This document shows, piece after piece, positions 18,567 to 26,216 of a DNA stretch of 64,000 nt; the first letter of the stretch is position 1, and each line of letters begins with the position of its first letter. The notes under the pieces were generated by a model, which did not search any database, was not told where the DNA came from, and worked only from the letters and a program-made list of their open reading frames with translations. Both the position numbers and the translations under genes were made by a program. Where the stretch lies: NCBI RefSeq assembly GCF_016629525.1, contig NZ_AP024269.1, positions 2,666,001 to 2,730,000 of the forward strand. Reading direction: 5' to 3'. Source of the stretch: Kaistia sp. 32K. Lineage in GTDB: Bacteria > Pseudomonadota > Alphaproteobacteria > Rhizobiales > Kaistiaceae.

Positions 18567-19349
18567 TCAGCCGCGCAGCCTTTGTTTGCGGCCGGTCGGC
18601 GCATAGGCGAGCGCCGGGACGATCCGGCCGGCGAGGAGATGCTCGTCGATGATCCGGTCGACGCCGCTCTCCGTGACGCCGCCGTAATAGGTGCCTTCGG
18701 GAAAGACCTGCAGGACCGGAGCGAGGTTGCAGGGGCCGAGGCAGGTCGATTTCGCCGTCATGACACCGTCGCCGACCGTCCGGAGCTTGCGCCGTTCCTG
18801 CTCGTTGCGGAGATGGCCCCAGATGACGTCGGCGCCGGCCGCGTTGCACGGCCCGCCCTGGCAGACCAGGACACGGCGCTTCTGCGCCGGGACCAGCGAG
18901 GCATCCGGCAACGGCTTTTCCGGAAGGGCGACGGGCGGCCGCGCGGCGCAGCCTTCGATCAGCTCGTCGATCAGGCCATCAAGCGCCGGCGCTTCTTCCG
19001 GCGGCGCGGCGACCCGGATCACCGGCCAGGCGCTCTCCGCGAGCCAGCGCTGCAGCGTCCGCCCGAGCCAGGCGTTAAAGCTCGGCTCCAGCGGGATGAG
19101 CAGGGGAATGATGACGATCTCGGCGTGCCCGGCGTCGCGGAGCGACAGCATCACGTCGCGCAGCGTCGGCGTCCCCTGCTCGGAGAAGGCGAAGACGACA
19201 TGCTCGCCTGGTTCCCGCTGCTGGTGGATGCGCTCGGCGAGCCGCTGCATTTCCCGCATCGGCGCCGCCGCGAAGGCGGATTTCGCCAGCAGCACGACGG
19301 CGCGGGCCGGCGGCCCGGCCTCCGGCCGAGCAGCTTGAATAGAGGACAT
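18567..19349 (-). CDS. CbiX-like domain fused to a thioredoxin-like 2Fe-2S ferredoxin
   Basis: A 260-residue cytoplasmic protein. Residues 16-133 resemble the small cobalt chelatase CbiX fold (VVLLAKSAF at the first strand, IVIIPLLIPLEP at the later strand). Residues 158-235 are a thioredoxin-fold 2Fe-2S ferredoxin with Cys163, Cys168, Cys203 and Cys207. The two metal-contacting histidines usual in CbiX appear absent: the normal HGS is AKS. It is the first gene behind a cobalamin riboswitch. A role in cobalt handling or corrin assembly is inferred; catalytic chelatase activity is doubtful. The start at 19349 has GGGGAG 9 bases upstream. Confidence 0.78.
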   Translation of the reverse strand: MSSIQAARPEAGPPARAVVLLAKSAFAAAPMREMQRLAERIHQQREPGEHVVFAFSEQGTPTLRDVMLSLRDAGHAEIVIIPLLIPLEPSFNAWLGRTLQRWLAESAWPVIRVAAPPEEAPALDGLIDELIEGCAARPPVALPEKPLPDASLVPAQKRRVLVCQGGPCNAAGADVIWGHLRNEQERRKLRTVGDGVMTAKSTCLGPCNLAPVLQVFPEGTYYGGVTESGVDRIIDEHLLAGRIVPALAYAPTGRKQRLRG

Positions 19350-19473
19350 GTTTCCGACTCCCCGGCGGAACGGGCGAGAGGCCGGAAAAGACCGCATGAA
19401 TGGGAAATCCGGGCGGAATGCGCCCGTCACGACCAGCCAAACGTTCCCTGTGGACACCCCGCCCAAGGACATT

Positions 19474-19676
19474 GCACCGGTCAGGGCAGGTCTCCTGGCT
19501 CGCGGGTCGATGCCGTCGCTGCCTGTCTTCCCGGCGATCTCTCGCCAGTGACGTAGAATGGCAGCGCGGCTCACCGCTTACAGTTGCGGGGGCAGCTCCG
19601 GCCTTGCCTCGGTCCTGGACCGATCGGGCGCACCGGGTTCCCTCTTAGCTCTCTGCCTTGCGGTCAGAGAGAACCT
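19474..19676 (-). ncRNA. Cobalamin riboswitch (upstream of the CbiX-like/transport operon)
   Basis: Read on the minus strand the region has all class-defining blocks in order: TAAGAGGGAACCCGGTGCG, GAGCTGCCCCCGCAACTGTA, the CACTGG element, GGGAAGACAGGC and the B12 box GAGCCAGGAGACCTGCC (19486-19502 on the plus strand). The leader between the aptamer and the ATG at 19349 is about 125 nt and contains GGGCGGGGTGTCC, shared with the metE leader. Adenosylcobalamin binding should repress the five-cistron region downstream. Confidence 0.95.
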
Positions 19677-19688
19677 TGACCGGCGCCG

Positions 19689-19716
19689 AACCTAGCGAGG
19701 ACGACGCCCAAGTCAA
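19689..19716 (-). promoter_or_regulatory. Promoter for the riboswitch operon
   Basis: Minus-strand TTGACT (19716-19711) and TAGGTT (19694-19689) are separated by 16 bases. The expected start of transcription falls a few bases before the 5-prime end of the aptamer, which makes the assignment coherent. Confidence 0.6.
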
Positions 19717-19913
19717 CCAGGCAGACCGCGCGATGGCGCCTGCACGGAGACGTTGCAGTCAGCGAGTGCGACACCTCCCTGAATGGTGACGGGCATGACC
19801 TTTGGGACACACTCGCGGAGGTTTCGGGAGGTTTTTCCCGGCTGGACCGCATTCACCGCACACAGCTATGACCGACTCAGCTAAGCATCGTCTCAGCGTT
19901 AAGGAGACGTTAA

Positions 19914-20174
19914 GTGTTTGATTCGGCGGTCTACTACGTCCAGCCCAATGAAGACCGGGGCTTTGCCATCATGAGCCAGACAGGCTCGCTCATCGGCGCC
20001 TTCTCGTCGCATGACGTGGCGCTTTCCATGGCCAAACACCTCGGCAATTCCGCCGCCGAACTCGGCATGGCGGCGCGCGTCTTCGAGCGCTCGGACGACG
20101 CGCATGAAACGCTGGTGTTCGAACGCTGGCCGATCCGCCTGGCCGATCTCCCCTGGGACGCCGTCACCGACTGA
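19914..20174 (+). CDS. Conserved small hypothetical protein
   Basis: An 86-residue soluble protein. Start is a GTG at 19914 with a strong AAGGAG 7 bases before it. The sequence has a short beta-alpha-beta look (VYYVQPNEDRGFAIMSQTGS then a helix SSHDVALSMAKHLGNSAAEL), like small DUF2188-type proteins, but the similarity is too weak to name a family. It stands alone, 106 bases before a methyltransferase gene. A TAA-rich leader precedes it. Function unknown. Confidence 0.72.
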   Translation: MFDSAVYYVQPNEDRGFAIMSQTGSLIGAFSSHDVALSMAKHLGNSAAELGMAARVFERSDDAHETLVFERWPIRLADLPWDAVTD

Positions 20175-20230
20175 ACCGTCCCGCTACGCGGGATCGCGCA
20201 CGGCCCCCTGCCCCGCCGGCTTGACAGCCA

Positions 20231-20257
20231 CGCGCCGATCTGGTGAATGGCGCGCCC
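20231..20257 (+). repeat. 27-bp repeat, copy A (upstream of methyltransferase gene)
   Basis: Matches copy B at 21075-21101 in 24 of 27 positions. It carries inverted arms CGCGCC and GGCGCG around a 12-base spacer GATCTGGTGAAT. Copy A lies 23 bases before the methyltransferase ATG. Confidence 0.75.
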
Positions 20258-20280
20258 GCAGCGAGCCGGAGGCGCCTACC

Positions 20281-21069
20281 ATGGACATCTCGACCGTCGC
20301 CGCGCATTGGGAAGCCAATGCTGAAGCCTGGACCCGCCATTCGCGCGCCGGCTATGACGTCTACCGCGACGCCCTCAACACGCCGGCCTTCCTCGCCATG
20401 CTACCGCCGATCGCGGGCCTCGACGGTCTCGACATTGGCTGTGGCGAGGGTTCCAACACGCGCCAGCTCGCCGGCCTCGGCGCGCGCATGACCGCGGTCG
20501 ACATCGCGCCGACCTTCGTCCGCCATGCGCGGGAGAGCGAGGCGGCCGATCCGCGCGGCATCGACTATCATGTCGGCGACGGCATGGCCCTGCCCTTCGC
20601 GGACGCAAGCTTCGACTTCGCCACCGCCTTCATGTCGCTGATGGACATGCCGGACCAGCCGGCCGTGCTCGGCGAGGCGCGTCGCGTGCTGCGGCCGGGC
20701 GGCTTCCTGCAGTTCTCGATCCTGCATCCCTGCTTCGTGCCGCCGCGCCGGCGCAACATCCGCGACGCGACAGGCGAGCCCGTCGCCGTCGAGGTCGCCG
20801 ATTATTTCGAGACGATCGACGGCAAGGTCGAGAGCTGGTGGTTCTCCTCGCTCCCCGCCGCCGAGCGCGCCAAGGTCGAGCCCTTCCACGTCCCGCGCTT
20901 CCACCGGACGCTGAGCCAATGGGTCGAGATGGTGGTCGGCGCCGGCCTCGTCATCGAGGCGTTCGGCGAGCCGCGCGCCAGCGTCGACGCAGCGGCGGCC
21001 GAGCCCATCATCGCCGACACCCGCATCGCGCCGATCTTCCTGCACATAAGGGCGCGCAAGCCGGGTTGA
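20281..21069 (+). CDS. Class I SAM-dependent methyltransferase
   Basis: A 262-residue methyltransferase_11-type enzyme. Motif I is LDIGCGEGSNT (about residues 49-59), the acidic ribose-binding post-I residue lies in MTAVDIAPT, and motif III is RRVLRPGGFLQFSILHP. The C-terminal third contains YFETIDGKVESWWF, similar to small-molecule methyltransferases of unknown substrate. The gene is transcribed alone and flanked by two near-identical 27-bp repeats. The first usable ATG, at 20281, is chosen because a fold-typical N-terminal helix follows at once. Substrate unknown. Confidence 0.88.
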   Translation: MDISTVAAHWEANAEAWTRHSRAGYDVYRDALNTPAFLAMLPPIAGLDGLDIGCGEGSNTRQLAGLGARMTAVDIAPTFVRHARESEAADPRGIDYHVGDGMALPFADASFDFATAFMSLMDMPDQPAVLGEARRVLRPGGFLQFSILHPCFVPPRRRNIRDATGEPVAVEVADYFETIDGKVESWWFSSLPAAERAKVEPFHVPRFHRTLSQWVEMVVGAGLVIEAFGEPRASVDAAAAEPIIADTRIAPIFLHIRARKPG

Positions 21070-21074
21070 GGCAG

Positions 21075-21101
21075 GGCGCCGATCTGTTTAATGGCGCGCC
21101 C
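21075..21101 (+). repeat. 27-bp repeat, copy B (downstream of methyltransferase gene)
   Basis: Direct repeat of copy A, differing at three positions. It starts 6 bases after the methyltransferase stop. The arms GGCGCC and GGCGCGCCC can pair around GATCTGTTTAAT with a bulge. Confidence 0.75.
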
Positions 21102-21110
21102 AGATGAAGA

Positions 21111-21134
21111 AAGGGGCGCCCTGGGGCGCCCCTT
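21111..21134 (-). terminator. Bidirectional intrinsic terminator
   Basis: A perfect 10-bp stem (21111-21120 with 21125-21134) and a CTGG loop sit between two convergent genes. On the minus strand the stem is followed by TTTCTTC, fitting termination of the acid phosphatase gene. Confidence 0.75.
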
Positions 21135-21158
21135 GACAGGCTGAGGGTCGAAAGCCGT

Positions 21159-21854
21159 TTACATGCCGAGATCGGCACGAAGCTCCGCCCTGGCCTCCTC
21201 GTAGGCCTTCACGAAATCGGCATCGTGTTGCAACTGGATGGCGATGACCGCCCCGGAGATGCGCCCCATCTCGATGTCGGAAGGGTAGTGAATCCCCGCC
21301 ACGACCCGGTTGTGGCCGTACTGCCAGGCGCGGGCCATGATCTCAGCGCGCTTCTCCGGAACCATGTCGGACAGGATGATGCCCATCATCGTTCCAACGG
21401 TCGTGTGACCGGACGGCCAGGAGCCGGAGGTCGTCGGCTTGACGACGGGCTTGACCAGATCGCTGAGCATATGGGGGCGCGGACGCTTCCAGACGTCCTT
21501 GGCCGGATCGACGACCGCGCCTTCCGTCGCCGCAACGCGCTCAAAGAAGGCATCGACCTTCGGCAGGGCGTCCTTGGTGAATTTTGGCCCCATTACGTCA
21601 GCGAAGCGCCAGACATTCTCTTCGGCATCCGCCTTGGCGCGCGCTTCCATGTCCGGTGTGCGCGTCACCTGCAGTCTCAGCACTTCGGCGATTTCAGCCT
21701 TGGTCTCGGCTGAATCGTTGGCCGGCGGAGGCGGCAGGATCATCGTCAAATCGACGTCCTTGGCGGTGAGGAAAGGCTTGGCGTCCTCGGCATTCGCGGC
21801 AGTGCCGACAACGAGAAGGAGGAAAAGCCCAGCGAAGGGGGCAAGTTTCTTCAT
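21159..21854 (-). CDS. Class A nonspecific acid phosphatase (PAP2 superfamily)
   Basis: A 231-residue secreted phosphatase. A signal peptide covers residues 1-22. The three PAP2/vanadium-haloperoxidase motifs are complete: KRPRPH (123-128), PSGHT (147-151) and HNRVVAGIHYPSD (181-193), giving the catalytic His150 and His189 and Asp193. It would release phosphate from organic esters in the periplasm. The ATG at 21854 is chosen because the signal peptide begins there; the open frame extends upstream without support. It is monocistronic with its own terminator. Confidence 0.9.
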   Translation of the reverse strand: MKKLAPFAGLFLLLVVGTAANAEDAKPFLTAKDVDLTMILPPPPANDSAETKAEIAEVLRLQVTRTPDMEARAKADAEENVWRFADVMGPKFTKDALPKVDAFFERVAATEGAVVDPAKDVWKRPRPHMLSDLVKPVVKPTTSGSWPSGHTTVGTMMGIILSDMVPEKRAEIMARAWQYGHNRVVAGIHYPSDIEMGRISGAVIAIQLQHDADFVKAYEEARAELRADLGM

Positions 21855-22045
21855 GGAGGCTGGATCCTGACAGAGAAAGCAAGCAAGGCGCCGATCCTCG
21901 TTCGGCATGATAACAAGCCAATGACAGTCCCTGTGGTGGGCGCGTAGGCCGGAGTGACGCCGCGAGCTGGGTGCTCGCGTGAGCGAAGCCTCGAAGGAGC
22001 GTCCAGCCGGGCACCCCGGCATGCGGGTTGGTCAGTCTGGCGCGC

Positions 22046-23008
22046 TCAGCCGACCCTCTCCATCCACTCCGCCACCGCCTCATAGGCGGCGATCGTCCCC
22101 GGCGGCGGGGTCGGCACGCCGATGAAACCGTGGTTGACGCCCTGGACATGCCTATAGGTCACGGTCACGCCGGCCGTGGCGAGACGGGCGGCGAAGAGCG
22201 CGCCGTCCTGCGCCAGCACGTCATAGGCCGCCGTCACGATCAGCGTCGGCGGCAGGCCGGCGAGATCGGCGACGTCCGCCGCGAGCGGTGAGCAGCGCGG
22301 ATCGTTCCATTGGTCGGGATCCGGCGCATAGAGGCCGCGGAACCACAGCATGTCGGCCGTCGAGAGGCCGACATTACCGTCGCCGAAGGCGCGATAGGAT
22401 TCGCCGACGCCGATCGCCGTCATGTCGGTCACCGGATAGAAGGCGATCAGGCCGGCCGGCTGCCGCCCGCGCTCGCCGATACCCGGCAGCACGGCCGCGA
22501 TCGCCAGCGTCGCGCCGGCGCTGTCGCCCGCGACGAAGACGCGGTCGGGATCGGCGCCGAGGCCCTCCGCCCGCGCCGAGAGATCGGCGAGCGCCGCGTC
22601 GGCGTCGTCGGGCGCTGCCGGGAAGGGATGCTCGGGCGCGAGGCGATAATTCACCGACACGACGATCGCGCCGGTCGCGATGGCGAGGCGGCGGGCATTG
22701 CGGTCATGCGTGTCGTAGCTGCCGAGCACGAAGCCGCCGCCGTGGAAATAGACGATCAGCGGCGCCGCGGCGCTGACGCCAGGCCGGTAGAGCCGCGCAT
22801 GCAGGGGCCCCGCCGCGCCGGCGACCTCGATCGCCTCCACCACGACCACTTCCGGCATGCGGGACGGATTGGCCTGCATCTCCTCGAACATCGCCTTTGC
22901 CACGTCGGGCGCGACATCGGGAAAGGCCGGCCGGGCACGCCGCGCCTTGACGCCCTCGACGAGCAGCGGATGCAGCGGTTCCGTCGGGGTCAGGTCAGAA
23001 TTTGCCAT
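22046..23008 (-). CDS. Alpha/beta hydrolase, hormone-sensitive-lipase-like esterase
   Basis: A 320-residue cytoplasmic esterase. The oxyanion motif HGGG is at 89-92, the nucleophile elbow GDSAG at 161-165 (Ser163), and the acid and histidine lie in AAYDVLAQDG and NHGF near the C terminus. Its start overlaps the end of the RraA-like gene by 14 bases, so it is the last gene of the sugar-acid operon. In that context it could open a lactone or remove an acyl group from the imported compound, but this is inferred from position only. Confidence 0.87.
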   Translation of the reverse strand: MANSDLTPTEPLHPLLVEGVKARRARPAFPDVAPDVAKAMFEEMQANPSRMPEVVVVEAIEVAGAAGPLHARLYRPGVSAAAPLIVYFHGGGFVLGSYDTHDRNARRLAIATGAIVVSVNYRLAPEHPFPAAPDDADAALADLSARAEGLGADPDRVFVAGDSAGATLAIAAVLPGIGERGRQPAGLIAFYPVTDMTAIGVGESYRAFGDGNVGLSTADMLWFRGLYAPDPDQWNDPRCSPLAADVADLAGLPPTLIVTAAYDVLAQDGALFAARLATAGVTVTYRHVQGVNHGFIGVPTPPPGTIAAYEAVAEWMERVG

Positions 23009-23642
23009 ATTTCAGATAGGCCTCTTGTGGGTCCGTGCCCGCGAGGATCGCGGTGCGTACGCGGTTTTCCGTGGCGATCGCCGTCTCCGCCCGCTCGACC
23101 ACCTCGCCGAGATGCTCGAACGGAATGCGGACCAGCCCGTCGCGATCGCCGAGGAAATAGTCGCCCGGACGGATCGCGATGCCGCCGATCTCGATCGGCA
23201 CCTCAGTCGCCACGGGCAACCAGTGTCCGACGATATCACGCGGGGTGAAACCACGGCACCAGGTCTGGAAGCCCATCTCCAACAGGAAATTCACGTCACG
23301 GGCGTAGCCGTCGACGATGCAGCCGCGCACGCCCTTGTTCTTCAGCGTCTCGGCCGAGAGCTCGCCCATATGCGCGACGATCCGGTCGTTCGGCTGCGAC
23401 ACCCAGATCGAGCCGGAAGGCGCCTTGGAGAGAAGCCCCGTCCAGGCGAGCAGCGTCTCGTGACCGTCGGCATGGGGATCGGCCCGGCCCTCGATGGTGA
23501 AGGCAGGCCCGGCAAGCGCGCGCTCCGGCAGGATCGGCCTGAGCTCGGCCGGCAACGTGAAGTCACGCAGGCCCATGGCGCGCATGACGTCATGCACGAC
23601 GCCGGTGTAGCACGCCTCCAGGCGCGCGGTCAGATCGGTCAA
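22995..23642 (-). CDS. RraA-like family aldolase
   Basis: A 215-residue protein of the RraA/HMG-aldolase fold. Characteristic blocks are GPAFTIEGRADPHAD, KGVRGCIVDGYARDV (substrate arginine and metal aspartate region) and RPGDYFLGDRDGLVRIP. The TTG start at 23642 is chosen because GGGGAGGA lies 5 bases before it; the longer frame upstream is shadow of the UxaA gene. Within a dehydratase/importer locus it most likely cleaves a 2-keto-3-deoxy sugar acid to pyruvate plus an aldehyde. The exact substrate is not readable. Confidence 0.85.
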   Translation of the reverse strand: MTDLTARLEACYTGVVHDVMRAMGLRDFTLPAELRPILPERALAGPAFTIEGRADPHADGHETLLAWTGLLSKAPSGSIWVSQPNDRIVAHMGELSAETLKNKGVRGCIVDGYARDVNFLLEMGFQTWCRGFTPRDIVGHWLPVATEVPIEIGGIAIRPGDYFLGDRDGLVRIPFEHLGEVVERAETAIATENRVRTAILAGTDPQEAYLKYGKF

Positions 23643-23668
23643 GCTGTCCTCCCCCCAGATCGCTGTGG

Positions 23669-24919
23669 TCAGACCGGCAGGCAGGCCGGTCCGATCGGCT
23701 CGAAGCTCTTGTAGCCGAGCACGAATTCCTGGTGCGCCAGCTCTTCCGACTTGGTGCGCCCGCCCTGCCCGAGCCCGACGACGAGATCGTGGATCTCGCG
23801 CCCGACGGCATCGAGGCTGGCCTTGCCCTCGATGATCCGGCCGGCGTCGACGTCCATGTCGTCCTCCATTCGCCGGTAGGTCTCGGGATTGGCGCAGATC
23901 TTCACCACCGGCGAGATCGCCGATCCGACGACCGAGCCGCGCCCGGTGACGAACAGCACGGCATGGCTGCCGCAGGCGATCAGTTCGGCGATCTCGGCAT
24001 TGTCGTTGATGTTCGGGAAGCCGAAGCGCACCTCGCCGTCCGGCACCACGTCGAGCAGATAGAGCCCGCCATGCGGCGGCAAATCGCCGGGCTTGATCAG
24101 GCCGGAGATCGGCGAGGCGCCCGATTTCGCATAGGCGCCCATCGACTTCTCCTCGATGGTGGTGAGCCCGCCCTCGGCATTGCCGGCGGCGAACGAGCCA
24201 TAGCCGAGCGTCGCATAATAGCGGGCCGCCTTGGCGACGGACTGCTCCAGGATCTCGCCCAGTTCCGGAGTAACAGCCCGCGCGGCCATGATGTGCTCGC
24301 AGCCGATCAGCTCGCCCGTCTCCTCGAAGATGCACGCCGCCCCCGCCTCGACGAACAGGTCGAAGGCGCGGCCGGCGGCCGGATTTCCTGAGATGCCGGA
24401 CGTGCCGTCGGAACCGCCGCAGACGGTGCCGATGATGAGCTCGCTCGGCTCCATCGGCACGGTCGGCGCAGCGTCGAGCGCGGCGCGCTGCTCGGCGACG
24501 AAGGCCCTGCCCTCGTCCATCGACTTGCGTGTCCCGCCGGTCGCCTGGATGACGATGGTCTTCACCGGTCGGCCGCTGTCGCGCACCTTCTTTTCCAGGG
24601 CGTATTTGTTGAAGCTCTCGCAGCCGAGTGACACCAAAAGCACCGCCCCGACATTCGGATGAGTGCAAAGGCGCTCCATCATCCGCTCGGCATAGGCATT
24701 CGGATAGCAGCCGGGAAAGCCGATGACGTGCACGTCGCGCTCGCGGAAGGGAATCGCGATCTCGCGGGCGACGTGATGGGCGCATTCGACGAGATAGGCG
24801 ACGACGACCGTGTTGCGGATGCCCTTGCGGCCGTCGCTGCGCAGCCAGCCCTGCATGGTGGATGTCTGGGTCGATGCCGGCGGGACGGGCGCGGCTTCCG
24901 TTGCGATCGCCATGCTCAT
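23669..24919 (-). CDS. UxaA/GarD-family sugar-acid dehydratase, catalytic subunit
   Basis: A 416-residue protein matching the large domain of altronate and galactarate dehydratases. Motifs include LRSDGRKGIRNTVVVAY at the N terminus, GCESFNKYALEKKV, GTVCGGSDGTSGISGNPA and GSVVGSAISPVVKICANPETY. It dehydrates an aldonate or aldarate to the 2-keto-3-deoxy acid, iron-dependent in known members. It overlaps the SAF-domain gene by ATGA, and together they make the two halves of a full-length UxaA. The RraA-like gene follows 26 bases later. The actual sugar acid is unknown. Confidence 0.88.
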   Translation of the reverse strand: MSMAIATEAAPVPPASTQTSTMQGWLRSDGRKGIRNTVVVAYLVECAHHVAREIAIPFRERDVHVIGFPGCYPNAYAERMMERLCTHPNVGAVLLVSLGCESFNKYALEKKVRDSGRPVKTIVIQATGGTRKSMDEGRAFVAEQRAALDAAPTVPMEPSELIIGTVCGGSDGTSGISGNPAAGRAFDLFVEAGAACIFEETGELIGCEHIMAARAVTPELGEILEQSVAKAARYYATLGYGSFAAGNAEGGLTTIEEKSMGAYAKSGASPISGLIKPGDLPPHGGLYLLDVVPDGEVRFGFPNINDNAEIAELIACGSHAVLFVTGRGSVVGSAISPVVKICANPETYRRMEDDMDVDAGRIIEGKASLDAVGREIHDLVVGLGQGGRTKSEELAHQEFVLGYKSFEPIGPACLPV

Positions 24920-25290
24920 CGGCCTGCCTCCGCCTCGTTCGCGTCCATCAAATGATAGGTCGGCGTGTAGTCGCTCTTGACGTTGTGGACATGCACCGGC
25001 GTGCCGGCCGCGATCGCCTCGGTCGCGGTGCCGATCGGCGCGCCATATTTGACGATCTTCTCGCCCGCCCGGATCGGCCGCCGCGCCAGCTTGTGGCCGA
25101 GCGGCAGGTCGGCGGCGAGCGTCACCGTCGCGCCCCCCACCGCGATCGACGAGCCCGCGCGGATCCGCAATCGCGCGACGAAGACGTTGTCGGCCTCCGC
25201 CAAAAGCAGAAGCCGCGCGTCAGTGCCATCGACTGCGATGGAAGACTCGCCGGCAAGTTGTTGCAAAAGCTCATGATCAGGAAGCGGCAT
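24916..25290 (-). CDS. UxaA-family N-terminal SAF-domain subunit
   Basis: A 124-residue protein with the SAF fold found at the N terminus of UxaA and GarD: LPLGHKLARRPIRAGEKIVKYGAPIGTATE, then AIAAGTPVHVHNVKS. In E. coli UxaA this domain is fused to the catalytic part; here it is a separate polypeptide joined by a 4-base ATGA overlap. The ATG at 25290 is chosen because homology begins soon after. It heads the minus-strand catabolic operon and faces the GntR gene across a 119-bp divergent region. Confidence 0.87.
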   Translation of the reverse strand: MPLPDHELLQQLAGESSIAVDGTDARLLLLAEADNVFVARLRIRAGSSIAVGGATVTLAADLPLGHKLARRPIRAGEKIVKYGAPIGTATEAIAAGTPVHVHNVKSDYTPTYHLMDANEAEAGR

Positions 25291-25409
25291 GGCAATCGGG
25301 CTCTGCTCAAATATCCGTCTCTCGATAACCGAGCTATCGGATCGGGCGGACAAAAGAAACAAAAAATTTTTTATTGCTAGCCGATCGAATACGCGCTTAT
25401 CGTTGCGGC
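25291..25409. promoter_or_regulatory. Divergent promoter/operator region of the sugar-acid locus
   Basis: This 119-bp region separates the SAF-subunit gene from gntR. It contains an AT-rich run AAAAAATTTTTT (25361-25372) and an inverted repeat CGATA-7-TATCG (25323-25339). Either could include the GntR operator, and both divergent promoters must lie here. No exact operator can be proven. Confidence 0.4.
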
Positions 25410-26090
25410 ATGCCCAAGCTGAAACGAGCCACACTTGCCGAGCAGGCCTACGAGGAGTTGCGGAGCCAGATCGTCTCCGGACGCCTGCCGGCCGGCCAGC
25501 GCCTGCTGGCGGACCAGCTGGCGGGCGAGCTGATGATCAGCCAGACGCCGGTCAAGGAAGCGATCGCCATGCTGGCGCGGGACGGCCTGGTCGAGGGCGC
25601 CTCGCGGCGCGCCTCGGTCGTGCGCCACTTCACGCCCGAGGACATCCGCGAGATCTTCGAGGCGCGTATGCTGGTCGAGCTGGATGCGCTCGGTCGCGGC
25701 ATCGCCTCGGGCCGCGCCACGCCGGAATTCGTCGCCCGGTTGCGGGCGATCTTCGAGGCGCACATGGCGGAGGTCGGCAAGCAGAACAGCGATGCCCTGG
25801 TCGACGCCATCCGCCTCGACCGCGAGTTTCACGAGCTGATCGTCCAGCTCGGCGCAAATGACACGATCGCCAGCTGGCATCGGGTCATCCAGCGCCAGAC
25901 CCAGACGATCCGCAATTTCACGCTGAAGAGCTACTCGCTGGAACGGACGCGGCGGGAACATTCCGCGATCGTCGAAGCCGTGGCGAAGGGCGAGGCCGAA
26001 CAGGCCGTCGCGGCGCTCCGGGCGCATCTGCTCGCGAGCCGCGACGCCATGATGTCGCGCGAACCCGGGGAGTTTCCGGTCCGCGCCTGA
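25410..26090 (+). CDS. GntR family transcriptional regulator (FadR/FCD subfamily)
   Basis: A 226-residue regulator. The N-terminal winged helix (residues 5-70) has AYEELRSQIVSGRLPAGQRL and the recognition region ISQTPVKEAIAMLARDGLV. The C-terminal FCD ligand domain has the usual metal-binding type residues (DREFHELIV, and HLLASRDAM at the end). It sits between the divergent dehydratase and importer genes and almost certainly controls both, responding to the imported sugar acid or its product. The ATG at 25410 is preferred over an upstream TTG that lies in the AT-rich operator. Confidence 0.88.
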   Translation: MPKLKRATLAEQAYEELRSQIVSGRLPAGQRLLADQLAGELMISQTPVKEAIAMLARDGLVEGASRRASVVRHFTPEDIREIFEARMLVELDALGRGIASGRATPEFVARLRAIFEAHMAEVGKQNSDALVDAIRLDREFHELIVQLGANDTIASWHRVIQRQTQTIRNFTLKSYSLERTRREHSAIVEAVAKGEAEQAVAALRAHLLASRDAMMSREPGEFPVRA

Positions 26091-26216
26091 GGGCGGACGA
26101 CACTGAAGGTAAGGCGCGATGTCGGAGGAGGACGTCGTCGGGGGAACAGCAGCACCGGAGAACCGGGCAATCCCTCGACACGGGACTGCGTGACTGAACC
26201 AGTGGGAGGAAACCAC

